Source: UBA2377 sp964429385
GTDB taxonomy: Bacteria; Verrucomicrobiota; Verrucomicrobiia; Opitutales; Opitutaceae
NCBI GenBank assembly: GCA_964429385.1
Contig: CAYSBR010000012.1
Coordinates: forward strand, 1 to 64,000
DNA: 64,000 bases
Direction of reading: 5' to 3'
A program made the position numbers and the translations under genes. A model generated the notes under the pieces. The model searched no databases. It was not told where the DNA came from and saw only the letters and a list, made by a program, of their open reading frames with translations. The stretch's first letter is position 1. The number at the start of each line of letters is the position of its first letter. Shown here in pieces: positions 56,845-64,000 of this stretch.

Positions 56845-56958
56845 TTAATGACGCTCATGCTTGGTGATGACCACCTCGCGTCCACGGGCGACGAATTCGA
56901 GCAATGCAGGGAGCGTGGTTTTGGCCTCGTAAGCTCCGACTGTTTTGGAGGCGGACAT
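56845..56958 (-). pseudogene. truncated Phd/YefM-type antitoxin
   Basis: The 37-codon frame begins MSASKTVGAYEAKTTLPALL and continues EFVARGREVVITKHERH, the N-terminal DNA-binding half of Phd/YefM antitoxins (S...AK..L..LL..V..G.EVVITKH). It stops where the family would continue with PVA.L. The C-terminal toxin-binding part and any partner toxin are missing. It lies between the intact methyltransferase gene and the methyltransferase remnant. Confidence 0.7.
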
Positions 56959-57008
56959 GACGTTTTTTCAGACTGGTCTGATTTCCGCCGGAGTCAAAGT
57001 TCGTCGGC

Positions 57009-57812
57009 TCACCCGCCGCGCTGGCGCACGGCCTCGAAGAGCGTGATGATCGTCGCCATCGCGACGTTGAGGGAGTCGGCCTGGCCGGCCATGGGGATGC
57101 GGACGGGGAGGTCGGCGTGCTTGAGCCAGAAATCGCTGAGGCCGGATTGTTCGCTGCCCATGATGATGGCGAGGGGGCCGCGCAGGTCGGCGTCGGTGTA
57201 GAGGGCTTCGGCTCCGGGTGTGGTGGCGATGCTCCGGATTTTCCGTTCACGGAGCCAGGCCAGCACTTGCGTGTTTTCGGCCACCACGAGTGGCACGGAA
57301 AACAGCACGCCGGTCGAGGCGCGCACGACGTTGGGGTTGAAAATATCGGTCACCGGATCGCACACGATCACGGCGTCGCAGCCGGCGGCGTCGGCGCTGC
57401 GCAGAATGGTGCCGAGGTTGCCGGGTTTCTCGATGGCTTCGACGACGAGAAGAAAGGGTGAGGCGGGCAGGGAGAGGGAAGCCAGGTCGCGTTTCCATTG
57501 CGGGGCGACGGCGAGCAGGCCGCCGGGCCGTTCGCGATAGGCCACCTTGGCGAAGGCGTCCTTCGACAGTTCAAACAGCTTGGCCCCCGCCGTCTCCGCC
57601 TGGGTGAGCAAGGCCGGCTCGTTCTCTCCGGCGAACCACTCGGGGCAAAAATACATTTCCTGCAGGACGACCCCTTTTTCCAATGCCCGGCGGATTTCAC
57701 GGGCTCCCTCGATGAGAAACACGCCGGCTTCGTCGCGCGGCCGGCGGTCGCGCAGCTTCACCAGCTGTTTCACCCGGGGATTCTGGAGACTGGTGATCTT
57801 TTCAACGGCCAT
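57009..57812 (-). CDS. TrmH/SpoU-family RNA 2'-O-methyltransferase
   Basis: The 267-aa SPOUT methyltransferase has an N-terminal RNA-binding domain (ITSLQNPRVKQLVKLRDRR, FLIEGAREI) and a C-terminal knot with motif 1 EKPGNLGTILRSADAAG (about residues 140-156), motif 2 IIMGSEQSGLS and motif 3 IPMAGQADSLNVAMA. The target (tRNA or 23S rRNA) is not evident. The start MAVEKITSLQNP (57812) is preferred over 57851, which lies in the palindromic repeat. It is divergent from the other RNA methyltransferase gene. Confidence 0.93.
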   Translation of the reverse strand: MAVEKITSLQNPRVKQLVKLRDRRPRDEAGVFLIEGAREIRRALEKGVVLQEMYFCPEWFAGENEPALLTQAETAGAKLFELSKDAFAKVAYRERPGGLLAVAPQWKRDLASLSLPASPFLLVVEAIEKPGNLGTILRSADAAGCDAVIVCDPVTDIFNPNVVRASTGVLFSVPLVVAENTQVLAWLRERKIRSIATTPGAEALYTDADLRGPLAIIMGSEQSGLSDFWLKHADLPVRIPMAGQADSLNVAMATIITLFEAVRQRGG

Positions 57813-57828
57813 GTCAGGGAAGGAAATC

Positions 57829-57909
57829 ACCACGAAATGCGCGAAACACACGAAAGAAAAGAATCCGCTTCGTCTCCGCCCATTTCGTGTGTTTCGTGTC
57901 GTTTGTGGT
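57829..57909. repeat. imperfect palindrome with 27-bp arms between divergent RNA methyltransferase genes
   Basis: The left arm (57829-57855, ACCACGAAATGCGCG... ending ACACACGAAA) and right arm (57883-57909) match at 22 of 27 positions. The right arm contains the first possible start codon of the downstream gene. This is the clearest copy of the ACACGAAACACACGAAA-type intergenic element. Confidence 0.85.
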
Positions 57910-59221
57910 TAAAAGCAGAAAATTCAACGACCGGCCCTTCCCGTATCACCACGAACTGGAGCTTGAGATCGCGACCCTGACGAACCGCGGCGTCGGCCTT
58001 GGCCGCGTGAGGTTGAATGAGACGGGCGGGCCGGACCCGGCGGAGCAGGGCGACGGCTGGGTGGTCATGGTGCCTTTCACGTTGCCGGGCGAACGCGTGC
58101 GGGTGCGAGTGTTTCGCAACCACAAGAACTACTCCGAGGCCGATCTGCAGGCGGTGCTGGTGCCGTCGCCGCACCGCACCGCGCCTGTCTGCGACCTCTT
58201 CGGTCGTTGCGGTGGCTGCCAATACCAGCATCTGGCCTATGGAGAGCAGCTCAACTGGAAGCGTCGCCAGGTCGGGGAACTGCTCCAGCACATGGCGGGC
58301 ATCTCGTTTCCGGTCGCCCCCACCGTACCGTCCCCGCGGGAATTGGGCTATCGCTCCAAGATCACGCCGCACTTCCATTGCGGATCGCGGAAAGAGGGGG
58401 CGGGGGACGCTCCTGTGCCGATCGGCTTTTTGAGGCAGGGCACGCGGTTTGACATCCTGGATGTTCCGCAATGCCCCATCGCCACACCCGAGATCAACGA
58501 AAAGCTCACCGAGGTCCGCGCGCGCGCGCAGGCGAAGCTGGCCGCGGGCGAATACAAACGCGATGCGACCCTGCTCCTGCGCCATGCGCGGGAGGGTGTC
58601 ATCACGGATTATGATGCGGTTATCACCGAGGAGATCGCACCCGGTCCGCAGCCCGGTGCGGCGGATGCGACTGAACCGCTCCGTCTCCGCTTTCTCGCGC
58701 GGGATTTCTTCCAGAACAATCCGTTCATCCTGCCGGCCTTCACCGGCTATGTGCGTGAGCAGGCCGCGGCCAGCGGCGCCGCCTTTCTGGTGGATGCCTA
58801 CTGCGGGAGCGGGCTTTTCGCGCTGAGTTGTGCGCCCGCATTCTCCCGGGTGGCCGGGGTGGAGATATCCGAGACCTCGGTGAAATTCGCCACGGCCAAT
58901 GCCGCGGCGAACGGCATCACCAACGCCACTTTTCTGGCCGGGGATGCCGCCGCCATCTTTGCGGGGCTCGATTTTCCCGCGGCTGACACCGCCGTCATCA
59001 TTGATCCGCCGCGCAAGGGGTGTGACGCCTCCTTTCTCGCCCAGCTGTTTGCCTACGGTCCGCGCGCCGTGGTCTATGTGTCCTGCGATCCGGCCACACA
59101 GATGCGGGATTTGAAGGATTTCCTCGCCGCCGGTTACGAGCTCACGGCCATCCAGCCCTTCGACCTCTTTCCACAGACGCGCCATCTCGAGTGTGTGATG
59201 ACCCTGAAAAAATCCCCGTGA
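57887..59221 (+). CDS. RNA (uracil-5)-methyltransferase, TrmA/RlmD family
   Basis: The 444-aa enzyme has a TRAM-like N-terminal region, four cysteines for a 4Fe-4S cluster (CDLFGRCGGCQYQH near residues 103-116 and VPQCPIA near 195), a SAM motif VDAYCGSGLFAL, IIDPPRKGCD, and the catalytic nucleophile Cys in VVYVSCDPATQMRDL. It methylates uridine C5 in rRNA or tRNA; the exact site is unclear. The first residues (MCFVSFVVKS) are encoded by the palindromic repeat, so the true start may be there or at a GTG a few codons later (57896 or 57905). Confidence 0.92.
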   Translation: MCFVSFVVKSRKFNDRPFPYHHELELEIATLTNRGVGLGRVRLNETGGPDPAEQGDGWVVMVPFTLPGERVRVRVFRNHKNYSEADLQAVLVPSPHRTAPVCDLFGRCGGCQYQHLAYGEQLNWKRRQVGELLQHMAGISFPVAPTVPSPRELGYRSKITPHFHCGSRKEGAGDAPVPIGFLRQGTRFDILDVPQCPIATPEINEKLTEVRARAQAKLAAGEYKRDATLLLRHAREGVITDYDAVITEEIAPGPQPGAADATEPLRLRFLARDFFQNNPFILPAFTGYVREQAAASGAAFLVDAYCGSGLFALSCAPAFSRVAGVEISETSVKFATANAAANGITNATFLAGDAAAIFAGLDFPAADTAVIIDPPRKGCDASFLAQLFAYGPRAVVYVSCDPATQMRDLKDFLAAGYELTAIQPFDLFPQTRHLECVMTLKKSP

Positions 59222-59288
59222 CCGGGTGGTCACTGCATTGTTGCCAAACCCGCGGCGGCCGGCTGACTCTCCCCGCAACGTTCATTAT

Positions 59289-61496
59289 ATGACCTCCCCC
59301 GCTTCCACCCACGTATGGAAATTCTTCCGCACCGGCGGCATTGACCAGGTCTCCCTTGAGACTGGCGACGACCTGCTCAACCTCGATCAGCTTGACCAGA
59401 AGCTCTGGGTGGCGCTGAGCTGCCCGGTCAAGGGCATTGAAATTGATGAGAAGACCTTGGCGCTGATCGATACCGATGCGGACGGACGCATCCGTGTGCC
59501 CGAGTTGCTGGCCGCCGTGAAGTGGGCGGGTGAGCGGCTGAAGAACCCAGCCGATCTTCTGCGGGGCAGCGAGCAACTCGCCCTCGGCTCCATCAATGAA
59601 GCGGCTCCCGGTGGCGATGTCCTGCTGGCTTCCGCGAAACAGGTGCTTCGCAGCCTCGGCCGGGAGAGCGACAGCCACATCTCCACCGCCGATGCCGCCA
59701 ACACGGCGGCCATTTTTTCCGCCAGCGTGCTCAACGGTTCGGGAGTCATCCCGCCGGAGTCCACGGAGGATCCCGCCACGCAGGCGCTGATTAAAGACAT
59801 CATCGCCTGTCTCGGCGGCGCCCCCAGCAGCTCCGGCGGCACTGGAGTGACGGCGGCGCAGGTTGACAGCTTCTTCGCCGATCTTGCCGCCTATACGGCC
59901 TGGGTGGAGCAGAGCGGCACCAAGGATATCGCCGTGTTGGGCGATGCCACCGCCGCCGCGTGCAGCGCCATCAAGGCGGTGCGCTCCAAGGTGGAGGATT
60001 ATTTTGCCCGCTGCCGCATGGCGGCATTCGACTCCCGGGCCATTGCCGCGCTCAACCGCAGCGAATCCGAATACCTCGATATCGCGGCGAAGGATCTGAA
60101 GCTCTCCGCCGAGGAGGTCGCGGCGTTCCCGCTGGCCCGGGTCGAGTCGAGCCAGCTCCTGCCGCTTCTGGAAGGCGTCAACCCCGCCTGGGCCGCGGCA
60201 CTCGCCACGCTCCATGCCACGGCAGTCACGCCCATCTTCGGGGCGGAAAAAACGGCGCTCACGGCTGCCGATTGGACGGCGCTCACCGCCAAGTTCAGCG
60301 CCTACGAGACCTGGCTCGGTGGCAAGGCCGGTTCTGCCGTGGAAAAACTCGGCTTGGCCCGGGCCAAGGAAATCCTCGCCGGCGACGGCCGTGCGGCCTT
60401 GGCCGAACTGGTGGCGAAGGACAAGGACCTTGAGCCGGAGTTCAAGGCCATCAGTGATGTCGAGCGTCTCGCCCGCTATCACCGCGACCTGCGCGCACTA
60501 CTGCACAACTTCGTCAACTTCGCCGATTTCTTCTCGCGCGACCGGCTGGCGGTTTTCCAGGCCGGCACGCTGTATCTCGACAGCCGCTCCTGCGAACTCT
60601 GCGTGCGCGTGGACAGCGCCGATGCCCATGCCGGTCTCGCCGCCATGAGCCGCACCTACATCGCCTACGTGGATTGCAAACGCACCGGGGGTGAAAAGAT
60701 GCAGGTGGCCGCCTGCTTCACCCAGGGTGACAGTGATTACCTCTTCGTCGGCCGCCATGGGGTGTTCTACGATCGCAAGGGCCGGGACTGGGATGCCACC
60801 ATCGTCAAGCTCGTGGACAGCCCCATCAGTGTGCGGCAGGCGTTCTGGTCGCCCTACAAGAAATTCATCCGCTTCATTGAGGAGCAGGTCACCAAGCGCG
60901 CCGCCGCCGCCGACACCGCGGCGACGGGCAAGCTGGAAGCGGCCGCGACCAGCACCGTGGACACCGCCGCGGCGGGCAAGCCGGCGACTCCGGCCAAACC
61001 CAAGTTTGAAGTCGGCACGGTGGCCGCACTCGGCGTCGGTATCGGTGCCATCGGCACGCTGCTCGGCGGGTTTGTCGCCGGGTTCCTCGGGCTGGGCTTC
61101 TTCATGCCGGTGGGCATCCTCGCCATCCTGCTGGCCATTTCGGGGCCTTCGATGCTCATCGCGTGGCTCAAGCTCCGGCAGCGCAATCTCGGTCCGATCC
61201 TCGATGCCAATGGCTGGGCCATCAACGGCCGCGTGAAGATCAACATGCCGCTGGGCGCCGCGCTCACCGACCAGGCGGAGCTGCCCAAAAATGCCCGGCG
61301 TACGCTGGATGATCCCTACGCGGAAAAATCCAGCCCCTGGCGTTTCTGGATTCTGCTCGGCCTATTGCTGGTGATCGCCGCCGGTTACATCCGCTTTGAT
61401 GAGGGCCGGCGCGGCCACTACTTCTGGCAGGAACCGCCGCCCCCGGCGGCGGCTCCCGCCGCGCCGGCGCCGGAAACACCGGCGGCGGGCGGCTAA
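59289..61496 (+). CDS. large membrane protein with an EF-hand-like motif, 735 aa
   Basis: I do not recognise a named family. Near residues 57-70 is a calcium-loop-like sequence DTDADGRIRVPEL (D-x-D-x-D-G-x-I-x-x-x-E). Then comes a long Ala-rich helical region (about 75-420), a beta-rich part (LYLDSRSCELCVRVDSADAH, YLFVGRHGVFYDRKGRDWDA), an Ala/Thr-rich linker, a hydrophobic stretch of two or three helices (about 578-632) and a last helix (about 684-700) before a Pro/Ala tail. The bulk is probably cytosolic. The start MTSPASTHVWKFFRTGG is preferred over 59226. A strong terminator follows at 61514-61546. Confidence 0.8.
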   Translation: MTSPASTHVWKFFRTGGIDQVSLETGDDLLNLDQLDQKLWVALSCPVKGIEIDEKTLALIDTDADGRIRVPELLAAVKWAGERLKNPADLLRGSEQLALGSINEAAPGGDVLLASAKQVLRSLGRESDSHISTADAANTAAIFSASVLNGSGVIPPESTEDPATQALIKDIIACLGGAPSSSGGTGVTAAQVDSFFADLAAYTAWVEQSGTKDIAVLGDATAAACSAIKAVRSKVEDYFARCRMAAFDSRAIAALNRSESEYLDIAAKDLKLSAEEVAAFPLARVESSQLLPLLEGVNPAWAAALATLHATAVTPIFGAEKTALTAADWTALTAKFSAYETWLGGKAGSAVEKLGLARAKEILAGDGRAALAELVAKDKDLEPEFKAISDVERLARYHRDLRALLHNFVNFADFFSRDRLAVFQAGTLYLDSRSCELCVRVDSADAHAGLAAMSRTYIAYVDCKRTGGEKMQVAACFTQGDSDYLFVGRHGVFYDRKGRDWDATIVKLVDSPISVRQAFWSPYKKFIRFIEEQVTKRAAAADTAATGKLEAAATSTVDTAAAGKPATPAKPKFEVGTVAALGVGIGAIGTLLGGFVAGFLGLGFFMPVGILAILLAISGPSMLIAWLKLRQRNLGPILDANGWAINGRVKINMPLGAALTDQAELPKNARRTLDDPYAEKSSPWRFWILLGLLLVIAAGYIRFDEGRRGHYFWQEPPPPAAAPAAPAPETPAAGG

Positions 61497-61513
61497 AAAA
61501 GCTTCCTCGCGAC

Positions 61514-61546
61514 AACCCGGCACCGCTAACGTGCCGGGTTTGTTTT
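61514..61546 (+). terminator. rho-independent terminator of the 735-aa gene
   Basis: Stem AACCCGGCAC (61514-61523) / GTGCCGGGTT (61531-61540) is followed by a T-rich run to 61546. The next gene begins at the very next base, so that gene either has its promoter inside the upstream gene or is read through. Confidence 0.85.
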
Positions 61547-62065
61547 ATGTCACCTGTTTTGCGTCACAGTCTGCTGGCTCTGCTGGTTGGAAGCCTGCTC
61601 ACGTTTGTGGCCTGGCGCTTTTTGCCCGAGCCCGAACCTCCAGCACATGCTTTTGCCGCGTTGGATGACGCGGCGATGGTGGTCGTGGCCGAGCCGGGCG
61701 ACGGATTTCACAGCGTGGAGCATGACGCAAAACACCGTTGGGTTTGGGCGGAAGGCGACGCCTCCTTCATCCTGCGTCGTGTTTCCTATGCAAAGTTTGC
61801 CCGGCAACGGCCATTACGGCTGCGGTTTTTCCTGCACAGTCTCACCCCGCGCACAGTGACCGTCCACCGCGGGGATTTTATCCTTTGGCGCGGAAGGGTG
61901 GACGCCAGTCGTGTGCCGGTGGATATTCCCGGCATCACGTTTGTCGGTCCGCAGATCGAGCTGAAGTTTACCAGTGACCAACCGGGAGTTTTGCGGACGG
62001 ATGGCGGCGACCCGCGACCGCTGGCCTTTGCCCTCTATGATCTCAAAATCACCCGCAGTGAGTGA
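61547..62065 (+). CDS. hypothetical single-pass membrane or exported protein, 172 aa
   Basis: The product begins with a hydrophobic segment (about residues 8-24, LLALLVGSLLTFVAWRF) that is an anchor or signal, followed by a globular beta-rich region (FILRRVSYAKFARQ, TVTVHRGDFILWRG, PGITFVGPQIELKF). No family is recognised. The ATG immediately follows the T-run of a terminator, so transcription from a separate promoter is hard to see; a slightly later start is possible. It converges with the lipoate-ligase-type gene, 30 nt away. Confidence 0.6.
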   Translation: MSPVLRHSLLALLVGSLLTFVAWRFLPEPEPPAHAFAALDDAAMVVVAEPGDGFHSVEHDAKHRWVWAEGDASFILRRVSYAKFARQRPLRLRFFLHSLTPRTVTVHRGDFILWRGRVDASRVPVDIPGITFVGPQIELKFTSDQPGVLRTDGGDPRPLAFALYDLKITRSE

Positions 62066-62095
62066 GTGGCCGGAGGAGGAGGGATACCCTCCCGC

Positions 62096-62818
62096 TCAGC
62101 GGGCCTCGGTCCATTCGATGGCGGCGTATTGCTCGGTGAGTCCTTCGACCTCGTGTTCGGCGAGTTCGGGCCAGGGTTCCGCGGAGGGGTCGCAGCCCAG
62201 CGCTCCGGCCAGGGCGGCGGCGAAGTCCTCGTAAAAGAAATCCCAATCCACCTCCTGCCGCGCGGCGGGCCGCCAGATCGAGCCTTGGAAGAGCAGTCCG
62301 TGCTTGTTGCGTTTCTGCGCGGCCCCCGCGATTTTTTCCCGGGTGTCGGCATGGATGACGTCATGCGGCTCGGCCCGTTGGAAACAGACGCCCGGCCCGG
62401 TTGCATGGTTCTGCCCGGCTTCGTCCTGGGGTTGGGCCAGCGCCTGTACGCCTTGCCGGCGCAGGGCTTCCGCCAGCACCTCATGAATCACGCGGTAGCT
62501 TTCCGTTGCCGGCCGTTCCTCCATCGGATGGCCCCGGGGAATCACGAGCGCGTAGGTCCAGTCATCGCGGTGATCCACGAGGCCGCCTCCGGTGGGTCGG
62601 CGGCAGAGATCCAGGTTTTCTCCGGCGGGGAGGTTTTCCCGGACAAAAGCGATTTTCTGGCTGTAACCGAATGTGAAGGCGGGGCGGCGCCAGCCGTAGT
62701 GCCGGAAGCGCACCGCCACCTGCGGGTATCGCTGCAGCAGCAGAAAATCCAGGGCCATGTTTTCCGCGGCGGAGCCCGTGCGGTCCGGGAGCAGGTGCAG
62801 TGGCATCATCGGTGGCAT
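62096..62818 (-). CDS. lipoate-protein ligase A family protein
   Basis: The 240-aa protein has the biotin/lipoate ligase fold: ENMALDFLLL near the start, FTFGYSQ, RRPTGGGLVDHRDDWTYALVIP (substrate loop, about residues 68-89), and EKIAGAAQKRNKHGLLFQGSI with the conserved Lys that contacts lipoyl-AMP (about 160-180). It could be a lipoate ligase or an octanoyl/lipoyl transferase (LipM/LipL type); the sequence alone does not decide. M1 or the ATG at 62806 (MPLHLLPD) may be the start. It ends 9 nt downstream of the histidine-kinase gene, on the same strand. Confidence 0.85.
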   Translation of the reverse strand: MPPMMPLHLLPDRTGSAAENMALDFLLLQRYPQVAVRFRHYGWRRPAFTFGYSQKIAFVRENLPAGENLDLCRRPTGGGLVDHRDDWTYALVIPRGHPMEERPATESYRVIHEVLAEALRRQGVQALAQPQDEAGQNHATGPGVCFQRAEPHDVIHADTREKIAGAAQKRNKHGLLFQGSIWRPAARQEVDWDFFYEDFAAALAGALGCDPSAEPWPELAEHEVEGLTEQYAAIEWTEAR

Positions 62819-62827
62819 CTCCGTGGT

Positions 62828-64000
62828 TCAGGCATCGAGCAGGGTGCGGGCGGCGCGCAGCAGTTCGCTCAGGGCAAATGGCTTCGGCAGGGAGCACAGC
62901 TGGGCCGGGGCCAGCCATGAAGGCGCGGGTTGGGTGCTCTGGCTGCAGAGGTTGAGGATGCGCAGCGCGCGCTGGGTGCGGTGCAGCGAGCGGGCGAGCT
63001 TTTCCCCTTCGCCAGTCAGGCTGATGATGAGCAATTCCACGCGCGAAGCCTGGCGGCGGACTTTGGCCAGCGCCTCCTTGTGCCGTTTGGTTTCGATCAC
63101 CTGATAGCCGTCCGCCGTGAGGATGCCGGCCACCATTTTGCGCAACACTTCGTCTTCTTCGACGAGCAGCACGGTCTCGTGTCCGCGGGTGGCGGGCAGG
63201 GGGGGGAGCTTGGCGAAGGGCGCATGGCTGTTCGTATCTGCCGGTCCGCGGTGCTCCGGCAGGAGAATCACGAAGGTCGAGCCCGCGCCCAGTTCACTGC
63301 GCACGGAGATATAGCCGCCGCTTTGCTGCACCACGCCATACACGAGGGCGAGTCCGAGTCCGGTGCCCTGGCCCTCGGGCTTGGTGGTGAAGAACGGCTC
63401 GAAAAGGTGACGCTGCGTCTCCCCGTCCATGCCGGTGCCGTTGTCGTTCACGGTGAGGACGACATAGCGGCCGGGCGGGGTGTCGCTGAACCGGCGGTTC
63501 CGCCCGGTGGGCACCGTCCGGCTGGCGGTGCTGATCGTCACGCAGCCGTCTTCGCGCAGGGCGTCGCGGGCGTTGATGGTGAGGTTGAGCAGCACCTGCT
63601 GAAATTGGGCGGGGTCGGTGCGGACGTTGCCGGCATCGGGTGCCAGGTTGAGCACGAGCCGGCCGGTGCTGCCGAGCAGGCGCTCCATGATCTCGGTGTT
63701 TTCGTGAATGACCTGGTTGAGTGAGATCACCCGCGCATCCATGGGCTGGCGCCGGCCGAAGGCCAGCAGCTGGCGGGTGAGGGTCGCGGCCTTGCGGCCG
63801 GCCTTGTGGATCTCGGTCACTTCGTGCAGCGCGCGGGGCATGCCCGCCACCTGCGCGCTCAGCATTTCGCAGTAGCCGTTGATGACGGAGATGAGATTGT
63901 TGAAATCATGGGCCACACCACCGGCGAGCCGGCCCACGGCATCAAGCCGCTGCGCATGCACCAGCGCCTCCTGCAGGCTGCGTTTCTCCGTCATGTCGCG
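62828..64000 (-). CDS. sensor histidine kinase with degenerate receiver, N-terminus beyond the window
   Basis: The frame is open to the right edge; the visible 390 residues begin RDMTEKRSLQEAL, the usual junction after a PAS domain. Then come HisKA with GGVAHDFNNLI (phospho-His), and a HATPase domain with VLLNLTINARDAL (N box), VNDNGTGMD, and GQGTGLGLALVYGV. This is the hybrid kinase type lacking an associated DNA-binding domain. A C-terminal receiver-like domain (about the last 120 residues) keeps the acidic cluster (VEEDE) and Lys in LPKPF, but at the phosphoacceptor position it reads LLIISLTG, with Ser in place of Asp. It lies just upstream of the lipoate-ligase-type gene. Confidence 0.9.
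   Translation of the reverse strand, partial: RDMTEKRSLQEALVHAQRLDAVGRLAGGVAHDFNNLISVINGYCEMLSAQVAGMPRALHEVTEIHKAGRKAATLTRQLLAFGRRQPMDARVISLNQVIHENTEIMERLLGSTGRLVLNLAPDAGNVRTDPAQFQQVLLNLTINARDALREDGCVTISTASRTVPTGRNRRFSDTPPGRYVVLTVNDNGTGMDGETQRHLFEPFFTTKPEGQGTGLGLALVYGVVQQSGGYISVRSELGAGSTFVILLPEHRGPADTNSHAPFAKLPPLPATRGHETVLLVEEDEVLRKMVAGILTADGYQVIETKRHKEALAKVRRQASRVELLIISLTGEGEKLARSLHRTQRALRILNLCSQSTQPAPSWLAPAQLCSLPKPFALSELLRAARTLLDA

Overview
The window looks like a chromosomal segment of a high-GC member of the Verrucomicrobiota, most probably an Opitutaceae relative. This is inferred from gene content and style, not from a database search. Supporting signs are the DUF5069 protein, a tiny Lys/Ala/Pro-rich histone-like protein, the oleC-oleD pair, the AraC/phytanoyl-dioxygenase divergon, starts with weak or absent Shine-Dalgarno sequences, and intergenic imperfect palindromes of the ACCACGAAA / CGCAAAAAGG type. 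No tRNA, rRNA, CRISPR array, transposase or integrase was recognised.

Layout. 1-3.4 kb: 3' end of a Gfo/Idh/MocA oxidoreductase, an unknown 361-aa protein, the Lys-rich peptide, DUF5069 and methylglyoxal synthase. 3.5-6.9 kb: a low-GC three-gene cassette (DGQHR/DndB-like protein, unknown protein, D12-class DNA adenine methyltransferase) that follows a truncated host-like reading frame. 7-13.7 kb: glutamate synthase gltB-gltD and a glutaredoxin on the minus strand. 13.7-22 kb: AraC regulator divergent from a PhyH dioxygenase, a heavy-metal P-type ATPase, a UDP-sugar epimerase, DUF486, MarC, recA and a GH43-like protein. 22-27.5 kb: periplasmic cyclophilin and a three-gene ABC exporter (ATPase, FtsX-type permease, HlyD adaptor). 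27.5-28 kb: a hairpin-rich intergenic region. 28-34 kb: mnmE-mnmG, a PhoB/PhoR-type two-component system and trmB. 34.2-40.7 kb: complete F1Fo ATP synthase operon atpBEFHAGDC. 40.8-45 kb: nagB, galM and a desaturase-Rieske-NqrF-like fusion. 45-48 kb: two overlapping amidohydrolases, the second without its metal site. 47.7-50.6 kb: minus-strand queC, a histidyl-tRNA-synthetase-like protein, queE and exoD. 50.7-55.6 kb: HDAC-family deacetylase, RNase D, oleC-oleD. 55.6-57 kb: decayed toxin-antitoxin material. 57-64 kb: two RNA methyltransferases, a large EF-hand-like membrane protein, a lipoate-ligase-family protein and the 3' part of a histidine kinase with a degenerate receiver.

Most of the window is core metabolism, energy conservation and RNA modification. 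The main candidates for new biology are the DGQHR/unknown/methyltransferase cassette (3.56-6.94 kb), the HisRS paralogue inside the queuosine-precursor operon (49-49.9 kb), and the single polypeptide combining MocD-like desaturase, MocE-like Rieske and NqrF-like reductase modules (42.7-44.9 kb). Smaller points are the amidohydrolase plus pseudo-amidohydrolase pair, the doubly frameshifted mazF, the phd and methyltransferase remnants, the heptamer repeat inside oleC, and the palindromes that form the leaders of divergent genes.
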